A stretch of 64,000 bases of DNA from Curtobacterium sp. MCBA15_012 (lineage in GTDB: Bacteria; Actinomycetota; Actinomycetes; Actinomycetales; Microbacteriaceae), in contig NZ_CP126267.1 of the NCBI RefSeq assembly GCF_001864935.2, positions 3,162,001-3,226,000 of the forward strand, written 5' to 3'. The notes under the pieces are model-generated. The model made no database searches and was not told the DNA's origin. It saw only the letters and a list, made by a program, of their open reading frames with translations. Both the position numbers and the translations under genes were made by a program. The first letter of the stretch is position 1, and each line of letters opens with the position of its first letter. Positions 15,969 through 24,908 of this stretch are shown in pieces.

Positions 15969-16786
15969 CCCGCACCGTCCCCAGCACCGCACTCCCCGTC
16001 GTCGCCGACCGCGACGGCCTCGCCGTCATCGGCCGCACCCGCCACGACCTCATGGGCATCCGCTACGAGGGCGGAGAGGGCGGCGCCGGACCGGCTGCCG
16101 CCGCCGGCCAGGCCGACGCAGCGGCTGCCGCTGCTGCTGGCGCGGGCGACCAGACCGGCGCCGCCGGTGCCGACGCCCCGTGGACCAAGGACAACTTCGA
16201 CCCCGAGCGCGCGTACCGCCTCGTCGAGAACCTCCGCGGCGACCTCGCCGCCGCGAAGACGAAGACCGACACGGCGATCGCCGAGGCCGCGGAGAAGGCG
16301 AAGAAGGACACCCTCGCCGAGTTCGCGAAGCTGCTCGGCGGCGGTGAGCAGCAGGAGACCGACCCCGCGAAGCTCGCCGAGAAGGTCACCGAGCTCTCCG
16401 GCCAGGTGCAGGCCAAGGACGGCGACCTCACGAAGGCGCAGGCCGACGTGAAGGCCGCGAACCTCACCATCGCCGTGCTCCGCTCCCCCGCGGCGCGCGA
16501 AGCGAACACCGACCTGCTGCTCAACAACGAGCAGTTCAAGACCACCATCGCGTCGGTAGAGCCGACCGATGGGGCCGCGATCACCGCGGCCATCACCAAG
16601 GCGCTGCAGGACAACGCCGCCCTCAAGGCAACCCCTTCCCGCTCAGGTGGCGGCGAACACCAGGGAGCCACCGTGCAGTCGCTCGAGGCGCAGCTCGCAG
16701 CCGCGACGAAGGCGAAGAACTTCACGGAGACCATCCGCCTCAAGCAGGCCATCGCCGCCGCCCGGCAGCGAGCCGCTCAGGGCTAG
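15965..16786 (+). CDS. Capsid scaffolding protein
   Basis: 273 residues, GTG start with AGGAGG upstream. An Ala/Gly-rich disordered N-terminus is followed by a long charged helical region (about 80-270), with AEAAEKAKKDTLAEFAKLLG, KVTELSGQVQAKDGDLTKAQ and a C-terminal coiled coil. Composition, size and position immediately upstream of the capsid gene are typical of scaffolds, which direct prohead assembly and then leave. Confidence 0.8.
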   Translation: MTRTVPSTALPVVADRDGLAVIGRTRHDLMGIRYEGGEGGAGPAAAAGQADAAAAAAAGAGDQTGAAGADAPWTKDNFDPERAYRLVENLRGDLAAAKTKTDTAIAEAAEKAKKDTLAEFAKLLGGGEQQETDPAKLAEKVTELSGQVQAKDGDLTKAQADVKAANLTIAVLRSPAAREANTDLLLNNEQFKTTIASVEPTDGAAITAAITKALQDNAALKATPSRSGGGEHQGATVQSLEAQLAAATKAKNFTETIRLKQAIAAARQRAAQG

Positions 16787-16810
16787 CCAACCAACCAGAA
16801 AGGCCAGCAC

Positions 16811-17995
16811 ATGCCTGGAATCGTTGGGCAGGGGACCACCTACAACCTGCCGAACTTCGTCGGTGAGCTCTTCGGAGTCTCCCCGGAAGACACCCCGCTC
16901 CTCTCCGCGATCGGCGGCCTCACCGGCGGTGAGCAGACCACGTCGACCACGATCGAGTGGCAGGGCTACGACCTGCGCGACCCGGACGAGAACCGCCAGC
17001 GCGTCGAGGGTGCGCCCGCGCAGCCGTCGGAGAACCGCGTGCGGTTCAACGTCGACAACGTGGTCGAGATCCACCAGGAGACCGTCGAGGTCAGCTACAC
17101 GAAGCAGGCCGCGACCGGCCAGCGCAACGGGGCGAACATCGACGGCACCAACCCGGTGACCTCGGAGCTGCCGTGGCAGGTCGAGAAGGCGCTCAAGCAG
17201 GTCGCCCGCGACGTCGAGGCGTCGTTCATCCGTGGCCGGTACAACAAGCCGGCCGACAACACGGACGTCCGCAAGACCCGGGGCCTGCTCGAGGCGATCA
17301 CGACCAACGTCGTCAACCTCGGCGAGTCCCACTCGGCCCTGTCGGCCGCGACGGACACGATCACCGAGGCGTCGACGACCCTGTCGAACGACGACAAGGT
17401 CGTCTTCACCGACACCGGCGCGTCCACCGCGATCAGCCGCAACCGCGTCTACTTCGTCGTCGGCAAGGCCTCGGGGTCGTTCAAGGTCGCCGCGACCAAG
17501 GGCGGCCAGCCGATCACCGTCGGTACCGCCACCGTGAGCCTCTACAAGCTCGACGGGGACGCCCCGACGAAGTCGGCCTACGACGACGTGTTCCAGCTCG
17601 CCTACGACAACGGCGGCATCGCCGAGGGCGAGACCGCGACGATCATGGTCGGCTCCTCGCAGAAGCGGAACATCTCGAACGCCTACGCGGCGAACGCGAA
17701 CAACCTGGTCGCGGACCGCAACGTCGGCGGGGTCAACTTCCAGACCCTCGAGACCGACTTCGGTCGCATGAACATCATGCTCAACCGGTGGGTCCCGGCC
17801 GACGCCCTCGTCGTGCTCTCGATGGAGCAGCTCACCCCGCGGTTCCTCGAGATCCCGGGCAAGGGCCACTTCTTCCAGGAAGACCTGGCGAAGATCGGCG
17901 CGTCCGACCGCGTCCAGCTCTACGGCGAGATCGGCCTCGAGTACGGCAACGAGAAGGCCCACGCGGTCCTCCGCGGCCTGCCGACCACCCGCTAG
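16811..17995 (+). CDS. Major capsid protein (SU10/DUF5309-like)
   Basis: 394 residues. The N-terminus TYNLPNFVGELFGVSPEDTP and the DLRDPDENRQRVEGAPA segment, then QVARDVEASFIRGRYN (near 140-155), match the SU10-type major capsid family (DUF5309), which adopts the HK97 fold. Residues about 190-270 look like an inserted beta-rich domain (VVFTDTGASTAISRNRVYFV), probably exposed on the capsid. AAAGGCCAG precedes the ATG. Confidence 0.88.
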   Translation: MPGIVGQGTTYNLPNFVGELFGVSPEDTPLLSAIGGLTGGEQTTSTTIEWQGYDLRDPDENRQRVEGAPAQPSENRVRFNVDNVVEIHQETVEVSYTKQAATGQRNGANIDGTNPVTSELPWQVEKALKQVARDVEASFIRGRYNKPADNTDVRKTRGLLEAITTNVVNLGESHSALSAATDTITEASTTLSNDDKVVFTDTGASTAISRNRVYFVVGKASGSFKVAATKGGQPITVGTATVSLYKLDGDAPTKSAYDDVFQLAYDNGGIAEGETATIMVGSSQKRNISNAYAANANNLVADRNVGGVNFQTLETDFGRMNIMLNRWVPADALVVLSMEQLTPRFLEIPGKGHFFQEDLAKIGASDRVQLYGEIGLEYGNEKAHAVLRGLPTTR

Positions 17996-18021
17996 CACCA
18001 CCCACCGCCGAGGAGGCCAGC

Positions 18022-18462
18022 ATGACCAGCAGCATCATCCCGGACACGCTGGCCTCCCCGGAGGACTACGCCGCACTCCCCGGCGCCCCTGCCGCGCCCG
18101 CCGACATCGCGTTCACGCTCGAGGCGTGCAGCGACATCGTGCTCCGCGCGACCATCACCGCGGTCTACGACACCGACACGGCGACCGGGCTCGCGTCCGA
18201 TCCCGCCGTCCGGCAGGCCCTCACCGACGCGACGTGCATCCAGGCCGCGGCCTGGGTGACGCTCGGGATCAAGCCGTACGCGGGCGGCGTCGTGCAGGGC
18301 GGCATCAAGACCTCGGCGAAGGTCGGCACCGCGTCCTTCGAGTACGCCGGAGCCGCGCAAGCCGCCGCCGCTCGAGCGGACGCCGCCGTGTCGCTCGTCC
18401 CCGCCGCCCTCCGGCGGCTGCAGAACCGCGGCCTCATCAGCCAGAGCGTCCGGGTCATCTGA
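18022..18462 (+). CDS. Head-tail connector (adaptor) protein
   Basis: 146 residues; AGGAGG six bases before ATG. It is helical with an LEACSDIVLRATITAVYDTD segment and ALTDATCIQAAAWVTLGIKP, resembling gp6/gp15-like adaptors that dock under the portal. The assignment rests on position after the capsid gene and the overall helical pattern. Confidence 0.65.
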   Translation: MTSSIIPDTLASPEDYAALPGAPAAPADIAFTLEACSDIVLRATITAVYDTDTATGLASDPAVRQALTDATCIQAAAWVTLGIKPYAGGVVQGGIKTSAKVGTASFEYAGAAQAAAARADAAVSLVPAALRRLQNRGLISQSVRVI

Positions 18463-18779
18463 TGGACGAGCTCGAAGACTTCTGGGTCCACACGATCACC
18501 GTCGAGACGTACCTCGGCGAGGGCGGCAACGGCGTCGCCTACGCGGCGCCCGTCGACGTGCCGTGCTTCATCGACGGCGGCACGAAGATCGCACGGACCG
18601 CAACCGGCGAGCAGCTCGTCGTCGCCGCGCCCGTGTACGCGCCGCCCGAGCACGCCGGCACGCTCACCGCCGGGTCGAAGGTCACCGTCCGCGGGCGGCC
18701 CGCGCGCATCCTCGCCGCGACCGTCTACGACTCCGGCAGCCTCGACCTCCCGGACCACGTGCAGATCGCCCTCACCTGA
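18462..18779 (+). CDS. Head-tail stopper-like protein
   Basis: 105 residues; ATG overlaps the adaptor stop (TGATG). Beta-rich (VHTITVETYLGEGG, SKVTVRGRPARILAATVYDS, HVQIALT) as in the small stopper proteins (gp16/FII-like) that close the connector. Second gene after the capsid, as expected for a stopper. Confidence 0.6.
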   Translation: MDELEDFWVHTITVETYLGEGGNGVAYAAPVDVPCFIDGGTKIARTATGEQLVVAAPVYAPPEHAGTLTAGSKVTVRGRPARILAATVYDSGSLDLPDHVQIALT

Positions 18780-18790
18780 TCGGAGCCGCC

Positions 18791-19156
18791 GTGTCGATCG
18801 AGTGGGAGGACTCCTTCGACTGGGACGGCCTGCAAGCCCGGAAGGCCGCCGCCGTCACCCCCGCGGTCGCCGCCGGCATGGAGGTCGTCCGGCAGGTCGT
18901 CACCCCGAAGGTGCCCGTCGAGATGGGCCACCTCGTCGGCTCCCCCAGCGTCACCGCGGTCGGTCACGAGGCGACCATCCGGTACGGCGGCCCGTACGCC
19001 CGGTACCAGGAGTTCGGCGTCTACTACCGATGGGGCATGCGCGGCGCGCCGCTGAAGCACACCCACGGGCAGTCCTTCTACCTGACCACGGGCATCGTCG
19101 AGGCCCGCGACCCCGCCCTGCGCGCGTGCGCACGAGTGTTCGAGGAGCGCCTGTGA
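18791..19156 (+). CDS. HK97 gp10-like tail completion protein
   Basis: 121 residues from GTG 18791 with CGGAG upstream. The pattern of a long helix, then KVPVEMGHLVGSPSVTAVG and ATIRYGGPYARYQEFGVYYR, is the gp10/minor-capsid fold: residues after the helix form a strand ending in YARYQEFG, the family's most recognisable block. It joins head and tail during assembly. Confidence 0.75.
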   Translation: MSIEWEDSFDWDGLQARKAAAVTPAVAAGMEVVRQVVTPKVPVEMGHLVGSPSVTAVGHEATIRYGGPYARYQEFGVYYRWGMRGAPLKHTHGQSFYLTTGIVEARDPALRACARVFEERL

Positions 19157-19605
19157 CGATCCCCGCGTCCCCCGTCTCGCAGCTCCTCACCGCCGTCGCC
19201 GAGCTCCTCGACGCGGCCGGCGTCGGCGTCTGGTCGCCCGGCACCGCCACGTACGGTCCGGACGACGTCGCGATCTTCCGCGGCACCGAGCGCCCCGTCG
19301 ACAACCCGCAGCTCATCCTCAACTGGGTCGACACCGACCAGCACCCGGAGATCACGCAGGGCGACGGCATCCTGCAGGTCGCGATGAAGGGCCTCCCGAA
19401 CCAGCCCGCCTCCGTCGACGACCTCGGCTACGCCGTCTTCGGCGTCCTCCACGGCCTCACCCAGCAGCCCGCCGGGGACGCCCTCATCGTCCAGTGCCTC
19501 CGCCGCAACAGCGTGCCGATGGGCCAGGACGAGCAGCTCCGCAAGGAGCGCGCGGACCAGTACGACGTCGTCGTCGAGTGGCCGCCCACCAGTCACCGGC
19601 CCTGA
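19153..19605 (+). CDS. Tail terminator protein
   Basis: 150 residues, GTG overlapping the previous stop. The order SQLLTAVAELLDAAGVGVWS, DVAIFRGTERP, LQVAMKGLPNQPASVDDLG and VVVEWPP fits the tail terminator/minor tail protein U-like alpha-beta fold, in its standard position between gp10-like and tail tube genes. Confidence 0.65.
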   Translation: MTIPASPVSQLLTAVAELLDAAGVGVWSPGTATYGPDDVAIFRGTERPVDNPQLILNWVDTDQHPEITQGDGILQVAMKGLPNQPASVDDLGYAVFGVLHGLTQQPAGDALIVQCLRRNSVPMGQDEQLRKERADQYDVVVEWPPTSHRP

Positions 19606-19683
19606 GCCGGTAGGTCCCCAGACCAGCCCTCCCCCGTGGGGGCACTTCCGCATGCCCACACACCGCCTCAGGAGGCACATCCC

Positions 19684-20394
19684 ATGAGCACTGCGCTCGC
19701 ACGCAAGTTCGCCTGCGAAGTCACGGCCGACCTCACCCTCGCCGGTGGGTGGCTGCGCTTCCGCGGCATGAACGACTTCGCCCCGAACGTGAACCCGAAC
19801 CTCGAGGACGCGTCCGACTACGACACCGACGGGTGGGCCTCGTCCGAGGTCACGATGCAGGACTGGTCGGCCGAGGTCGGCTTCTTCCGCCGCAAGAACG
19901 GCGGTGTCTACGACCCCGCCCAGGAGCTCGTCCGTTCCCGCATCGGCCGGTTCGAGGACCAGGCGCGCGTCGGTGTCCGCTGGTTCGACAAGTCCGGCGG
20001 CCCCGAGGCGAACCAGGGCGTCGCGCTGGTGACCTGGAAGCGCTCGAACACGGGCGTCAAGAACCTCGAGCAGGCGACGGTCACCTTCACCGGCACGGAC
20101 GTGCCGCTGCAGATCGACATCCCGAACCCGTACCAGGCGACGAAGGCCCCGGTCGTCATCGGCGCCACCCCCGGCGGGCAGGGCACCGGCGAGGGGGTCG
20201 CGATCACCGGCTCGAACTTCACCGGCGCGACCGGCGTCAAGTTCGGCGCGACGAACGCGTCGTCGTTCGAGGTCATCAACGACTCGCTCATCATCGCGGT
20301 CCTCCCGTCCGGTTCGGCCGGCTCGGCCGCGATCACGGTCACGACGCCCGTCGGCCCGAACGCCACGGCGTTCGCGTACACCCGCGCCGCGTGA
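19684..20394 (+). CDS. Major tail (tube) protein with C-terminal Ig-like IPT/TIG domain
   Basis: 236 residues. CAGGAGG places the start at ATG 19684. The first 155 residues are the tube domain (LTLAGGWLRFRGMNDFAPNV, DWSAEVGFFRRKNG). Residues about 158-236 (APVVIGATPGGQGTGEGVAI, then GSNFTGATGVKFGATNASSF) form an IPT/TIG Ig-like fold. Such domains project from the tube surface and may bind carbohydrate on the host. Confidence 0.85.
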   Translation: MSTALARKFACEVTADLTLAGGWLRFRGMNDFAPNVNPNLEDASDYDTDGWASSEVTMQDWSAEVGFFRRKNGGVYDPAQELVRSRIGRFEDQARVGVRWFDKSGGPEANQGVALVTWKRSNTGVKNLEQATVTFTGTDVPLQIDIPNPYQATKAPVVIGATPGGQGTGEGVAITGSNFTGATGVKFGATNASSFEVINDSLIIAVLPSGSAGSAAITVTTPVGPNATAFAYTRAA

Positions 20395-20400
20395 GACCCC

Positions 20401-20432
20401 GGGGCCGCCGTCTCTGGGGACGCGGCGGCCCC
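20401..20432 (+). terminator. Terminator hairpin after the major tail gene
   Basis: GGGGCCGCCG and CGGCGGCCCC are perfect 10-base arms around a 12-base loop, starting 7 bases after the stop codon. It probably limits read-through so the abundant tail tube protein is made in excess over the tail chaperones. Confidence 0.7.
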
Positions 20433-20480
20433 GGCCTTCCCCCACCAGTCCCCACCCCTCACGCAAGGAGTCCCCAGCTC

Positions 20481-20891
20481 ATGACGTTCCGCGACTACTA
20501 CGAACTCGCCGACCCGCTCGTGCTCCCGATCCGGGAGAAGAAGTACGAGATCCCGCCCGCCGTCGCCAGCGACGTACTCCGGTACCGCATCTACCTGGCG
20601 AAGCTCGAGGCCGGCGAGCTCACCGAGGCGGACCGCATCGACGACGAGGACTACCTCGTCACCTTCCTCGGCACCGCGCTCGGCGACATGCGCGCCGACG
20701 GCGTCCACCCGGGCGTCATCGCGCACGCCGCGCAGACCGCGCTCGCTGAGGCCTTCGCAGGCCGCGAGATCGCCGAGACCGTCTGGAACGCCGCCGACCC
20801 AAAAGCGCAGAACGCCCTGCTGCAGGCGGGCCTGCTGGCGAGGGTCTCGACGCCATCGACCAGTACGGACGAGGCGAGTACGACGAGCTGA
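20481..20891 (+). CDS. Tail assembly chaperone, short form (gpG-like)
   Basis: 136 residues; CAAGGAG upstream of ATG 20481. A compact helical protein (TFRDYYELADPLVLPIREKK, then VLRYRIYLAKLEAGELTEAD) ending in a Ser/Thr tail. Position between tube and tape measure, and the slippery heptamer near codon 107, identify it as the zero-frame chaperone. The last 28 residues after the slip site are made only when no shift occurs. Confidence 0.85.
   Translation: MTFRDYYELADPLVLPIREKKYEIPPAVASDVLRYRIYLAKLEAGELTEADRIDDEDYLVTFLGTALGDMRADGVHPGVIAHAAQTALAEAFAGREIAETVWNAADPKAQNALLQAGLLARVSTPSTSTDEASTTS
20798..20804 (+). promoter_or_regulatory. -1 programmed ribosomal frameshift slippery site
   Basis: The heptamer CCCAAAA is read in the zero frame as C CCA AAA, the canonical X XXY YYZ form. 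Slipping back one base moves ribosomes into the downstream frame, which is open to 21190. Confidence 0.85.
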
Positions 20892-21190
20892 CCGGCACGT
20901 GGGAGTGGTACGAGGTGCCGGCCGAGGTCACCGCGAGCCGCACGACCGCCGACTGGGGGCGGATCGTGCAGCGCCTCGACCTCCTCGCGTTCGACATGCA
21001 GCACCACCTCGGCCTCCGCCTCACCACGGTCCTGCGCACGCACACGTGGCGCGAGTTCGCCCACCTCGTGTCCGGGCTGCTCGGCCTCGAGGAGCACATC
21101 GTGACCGGCCGCGGCGTCACGTCCATACCGGCGTCCCTGCTCGGCGCGCACTTCCACACCCCTGACGACGAGGAGCCCGCCGATGAGTGA
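20804..21190 (+). CDS. Tail assembly chaperone, frameshifted part (gpT of gpGT)
   Basis: After a -1 shift at the heptamer, translation continues from 20804 for 128 residues, giving a fusion of about 236 residues with the first 108 codons of the short form. The joined frame reads GLDAIDQYGRGEYDELTGTW, then EVPAEVTASRTTADWGRIVQ, and ends in an acidic PDDEEPADE, which looks like real protein on both sides of the first in-frame start (20915). Together the short and long forms coat the tape measure during tail assembly. It overlaps the tape measure start by 8 bases. Confidence 0.82.
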   Translation, partial: SAERPAAGGPAGEGLDAIDQYGRGEYDELTGTWEWYEVPAEVTASRTTADWGRIVQRLDLLAFDMQHHLGLRLTTVLRTHTWREFAHLVSGLLGLEEHIVTGRGVTSIPASLLGAHFHTPDDEEPADE

Positions 21191-24100
21191 CACCGAGATC
21201 GGCGGCATCACCGGCTTCCTGCGCATCGATGATTCCGACTGGGACCGGAAGATCGCGCACGCCAAGGAGCAGGCCCGCGAGCTCGGCACGATCAGCCCGA
21301 CGATCACGGTCGACGCGGACACCGCCCACGCCGAGGAGCAGCTCCTCGCGTTCGCCGCGTTCGCTCGGGCGATCGGTGCCGAGTCGGTCACGGTCGACAT
21401 CAACGTCGACCAGCACACCACCGGCGTGGGCGCCGCCGAGGTCGGGGCGCAGGCTGTCGCCGCCGCTGCGGCCCTCGAGGCCGCCGAGCAGGGCGTCGCT
21501 GACGCTCACGAGGACGTCGCGCACGCTGCCGCTCAGGCAGCCGCCGCGGAGAGCGCCCTCGCCACCGCACAGACCACGGCCGCCGGGTCCGCCGAGGCAG
21601 CAGCGGACAGCCAGGACGAGGCCGCGCACGCGGCACAGGCGTCCGCTGCGTCGCAGTCCGCTCTCGCGGCTGCGTACATCGAGGCCGTCACCGCCGCGTC
21701 GGCGGCGGCCGGCGCCCAGGAGGCCGTCGCCGACGGCCACGACGACGTCGCGTCCTCCGCAGCGACCGCCGCCGCTGCCGAGGCTGGCCTCGCTGCTGCC
21801 CAGGCCGCGACCGCCGCGTCCGCTCAGGTCGAGGCGGAGTCGGTCGACGAGGTCACGCACGCCACCGAGGCCGCCGCGGTCTCGCAGTCGGCCCTCGCTG
21901 CCGCCTACATCCAGGCGGTCGCTGCGGCGTCGTCCAGCGCAGTCGCGCAGGAGGCCGTCGCTGAGGCCCAGGAGAACACCGCCCAGTCCGCCGCCCAGGC
22001 GACCGCCGGTGAGACGACCCTCGCGGCTGCTCAGCGTGCAGCCGAACAGGCCGCCCGCCGCGCCTCGATCGCGCAGATGCGCCTCGACGCGCTCCGCAGC
22101 ACCGGTCGCGCGACCGCTCTGCAGCTCGCCGGGGCGCAGCTCGCCCTCGACGAGGCCCTCGAGCGCGCTTCGGCCGCCGCACGCCGGGCGGGCATGTCGC
22201 AGGAGCAGCTCGACCAGGCCCAGCAGGCGGCGACGGCGTCGGCGATCGCTCAGGCTGCCGCGTCGAACTCGCTCTCCTCGAGCCAGGAGAAGGTCGGCTC
22301 GCTCGCCGGCTGGGTCGCGACCGGCATCGGCGCGGCCGTCGCGATCCTCCCCGCCGCGACCTCCGCCGCCGTGGCCTACGGTGGTGCGCTCGTCGGCATG
22401 GGTGGCGCCGCGGGGCTCGGCATCGTCGGCGCCGTGCAGGCCGTGAAGTCCGGGACCGCCGTCGGCGAGCAGTTCTCGGGCGTCCTCAACAACCTCAAGG
22501 GCGACCTCGACTCCCTTTCGAACACCGCCGCGGTCGCCGTGCTCGACGACTTCGGTCGCGCCGAGCGGTCGGTCACCGGCAACCTGCCGGCGCTCAACAG
22601 CCTCGTCCGCGAGCTCGGCTCCTCAGCGGGTCGGGCCGGTGCGGACATCGTCGGCGGGGCCGTCACCGGCCTCCTCGTGATGCGCCCCCTGCTCGTGTCG
22701 GTGGAGAACACCGTCGAGTCCGGGGCGTCCGCGTTCCGCCGGTGGGCGGGCAGCACGGACGGGTTCGTCCGGTTCGTGAACGACGCCGGCCACGATCTCC
22801 CGCAGCTCAACAGCGCCTTCGGGTCGCTCATCGGCGGCGTCGTCAACTTCATCGGCGCCATGCGGCCCGCCGGGCCCGTCGTGCTCACCCTCGTCGAGGG
22901 TGTCGGCAACCTCCTGACCGGGCTGTCGAACCTCGGCCCCGTGCTCCCCGCGATCGCCGTCGGCGCCGGAGGGGCGTTCCTCGCCTTCCAGCTCTGGAAG
23001 GGGGTCAACGCGATCCTCGCCGGGGTCGACGCGGGCGCCACCTCGCTCGCGGCGACGTGGGCCCGTGTCAGCGCAGGCCAGTGGAGCGCCGCCGCATCGG
23101 CCTCAGCGAACGCCGCAGCGACGAGCGCGCAGGGTGCTGCGGCATCCGGGGCAGCGGCCAGCACGACGCTCCTCGGTCGGGCGCTGACGTTCTCGACCGG
23201 CCCCGTCGGGCTCGTCATCGGCGGCCTCGGCGCCCTCGCGGCGATCACCGGCGTCGTGATGTCGGCGACGCAGCAGAACACAAAGGCCGCGGCGGACTAC
23301 TCGTCGGCGCTGATCCAGGACAACAACGCGATCGGGCAGAACACCGCCAAGCTCGCCGCGCAGTCCCTGCAGCAGGCCGGCGTGCTCGGCACGGCGAAGC
23401 AGTACGGCCTCAACCTCACCGAACTCACCTCGGCGGTCACGGGGAACAGCGACGCGCAGGAGCGGGTCAACAGCATCCTCGACAAGCAGATCGCGAAGTA
23501 CGAGGGCCAGGCAGCCGCGGCGCGCATGGGGTCGAACGGCCAGTCGGCTGCCGCGCGCATCGCGGGCGAGCACGTCGACGCGCTCAAGAAGCTGCAGAAC
23601 GAGCTCGAGGGCACGACCGACTCCATCGCCAAGGAGAAGAAGCAGCTCGACGACGCGAACTCGGCGTCGTCCGGCGCGGCGAACGCGGCGAAGTCGCAGG
23701 CTGCCGCGTACGGCATGACGACGACGGCGTACCGCGACGCAGCGTCCGGCGCTCGGGAGCACATCGCGCAGGCGAAGGCCGCGACCGAGGCCATGCAGAT
23801 GGAGAACGACGCCGCCGGCCTGCTGTCGAACGCGCTCACGCTGCTCAACGGCGGGGCGCTCTCGGTCGCGCAGGCCCAGACCGGGGTCGCGGCTGCGGTG
23901 AACCAGGCCAAGGACGCGTTCAAGGACAACGGCAAGGCGATCGAGGGGAACTCGGCCGCCGCGGTCGCGAACCAGCAGGCGATCCAGCAGCAGGTCTCCG
24001 CGGCGCAGCAGATGGCCGAGGCTCAGGCGAAGGCCACGGGCTCCACCCAGGCCGGCGTCGACGCGTACAAGCAGTCGAAGGCGGCCATCGAGGACGCGCT

Positions 24101-24908
24101 CCGTGCGCAGGGTGCCCTGACCCCCGAGGTGCAGGCGTACATCGACAAGCTCTACGACGTCGACAACCTGAAGGTGAAGCCCACCCAGCTCGAGGTCGAC
24201 ACGGCGCAGGGTGACTTCGGCATCCAGCACATCAAGGACGCCATCGCGTCGGTGCCCGACAAGCACGACACGAAGGCGCAGGCGCTCGTCGACGAGGCAG
24301 AGGCCCGGCTCCGGAACCTCAAGCAGAACATCGACTCGGTGCCGGCGTCGAAGCGGACCGAGATGCAGGCCTCGATCGCTGGGGCGCAGCGGCAGCTCGA
24401 GATCCTCCAGGCGCAGATCGACGGGATGCGGGGGAAGACGCTGACGATCACGCAGCGCACCGTCCTCGTGCAGGAGGCGGTGAACTCCGGGGCGGCCCCG
24501 GGGGTGGCGAAGTCGGCGTACAACGCGCACGGCGGCACCGCGGGCGTCGACGGCATCCGCACCCAGCGGTTCGCCACCGGCGGCACCTCCGGCGGCTCCG
24601 TGTGGGGCACGTCGGGGTCGTCGTTCAGCGACAGCATCCCGACGTGGCTGTCCATCGGCGAGGAGGTCGCGTCGGCGCAGGCGATGGCGTTCCCGGGCGC
24701 CCGATCGGTCGTCAAGGCGATCAACTCGGACCCCGCCGCCACCATGCAGGCCATCACGCAGAAGTCCGACGCGGCGCCCGTCGCGGTCACGGTCGTCAAC
24801 AAGTCCGGCCTGTCCACGCTCGACGACCTCATCGAGCTCCACATCGAGAACAACGGCCGGAAGCGCAAGCTCAGGCTCAGCGCCGGACAGCAGGGAGGCG
24901 GCCAGTGA
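21183..24908 (+). CDS. Tape measure protein
   Basis: 1241 residues, the longest gene of the prophage, which sets tail length (1241 residues at about 1.5 angstrom per residue suggests a tail near 185 nm). An N-terminal alpha/beta segment is followed by an Ala-rich coiled coil with a 77-residue internal repeat (about 91-285). Two hydrophobic stretches follow (about 375-425 and 565-615), then a small hydrophobic region (about 675-700), and a long helical C-terminal part. No lysozyme or peptidase motif was seen. Confidence 0.93.
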   Translation: MSDTEIGGITGFLRIDDSDWDRKIAHAKEQARELGTISPTITVDADTAHAEEQLLAFAAFARAIGAESVTVDINVDQHTTGVGAAEVGAQAVAAAAALEAAEQGVADAHEDVAHAAAQAAAAESALATAQTTAAGSAEAAADSQDEAAHAAQASAASQSALAAAYIEAVTAASAAAGAQEAVADGHDDVASSAATAAAAEAGLAAAQAATAASAQVEAESVDEVTHATEAAAVSQSALAAAYIQAVAAASSSAVAQEAVAEAQENTAQSAAQATAGETTLAAAQRAAEQAARRASIAQMRLDALRSTGRATALQLAGAQLALDEALERASAAARRAGMSQEQLDQAQQAATASAIAQAAASNSLSSSQEKVGSLAGWVATGIGAAVAILPAATSAAVAYGGALVGMGGAAGLGIVGAVQAVKSGTAVGEQFSGVLNNLKGDLDSLSNTAAVAVLDDFGRAERSVTGNLPALNSLVRELGSSAGRAGADIVGGAVTGLLVMRPLLVSVENTVESGASAFRRWAGSTDGFVRFVNDAGHDLPQLNSAFGSLIGGVVNFIGAMRPAGPVVLTLVEGVGNLLTGLSNLGPVLPAIAVGAGGAFLAFQLWKGVNAILAGVDAGATSLAATWARVSAGQWSAAASASANAAATSAQGAAASGAAASTTLLGRALTFSTGPVGLVIGGLGALAAITGVVMSATQQNTKAAADYSSALIQDNNAIGQNTAKLAAQSLQQAGVLGTAKQYGLNLTELTSAVTGNSDAQERVNSILDKQIAKYEGQAAAARMGSNGQSAAARIAGEHVDALKKLQNELEGTTDSIAKEKKQLDDANSASSGAANAAKSQAAAYGMTTTAYRDAASGAREHIAQAKAATEAMQMENDAAGLLSNALTLLNGGALSVAQAQTGVAAAVNQAKDAFKDNGKAIEGNSAAAVANQQAIQQQVSAAQQMAEAQAKATGSTQAGVDAYKQSKAAIEDALRAQGALTPEVQAYIDKLYDVDNLKVKPTQLEVDTAQGDFGIQHIKDAIASVPDKHDTKAQALVDEAEARLRNLKQNIDSVPASKRTEMQASIAGAQRQLEILQAQIDGMRGKTLTITQRTVLVQEAVNSGAAPGVAKSAYNAHGGTAGVDGIRTQRFATGGTSGGSVWGTSGSSFSDSIPTWLSIGEEVASAQAMAFPGARSVVKAINSDPAATMQAITQKSDAAPVAVTVVNKSGLSTLDDLIELHIENNGRKRKLRLSAGQQGGGQ
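21453..22038 (+). repeat. 77-residue (231 bp) internal repeat in the tape measure
   Basis: SQSALAAAYI recurs at residues 157-166 and 234-243, EAVAD at 180 and EAVAE at 257, and AEQGVADAHE at 101 and AQEAVADGHD at 178. All are 77 residues apart, giving about two and a half diverged copies. Confidence 0.8.

Noticed and set aside
23103..24842. 579-codon minus-strand ORF in the tape measure gene
   Set aside because: Val/Leu/Arg/Asp shadow of Ala-rich coding DNA, with no ribosome binding site or domain.
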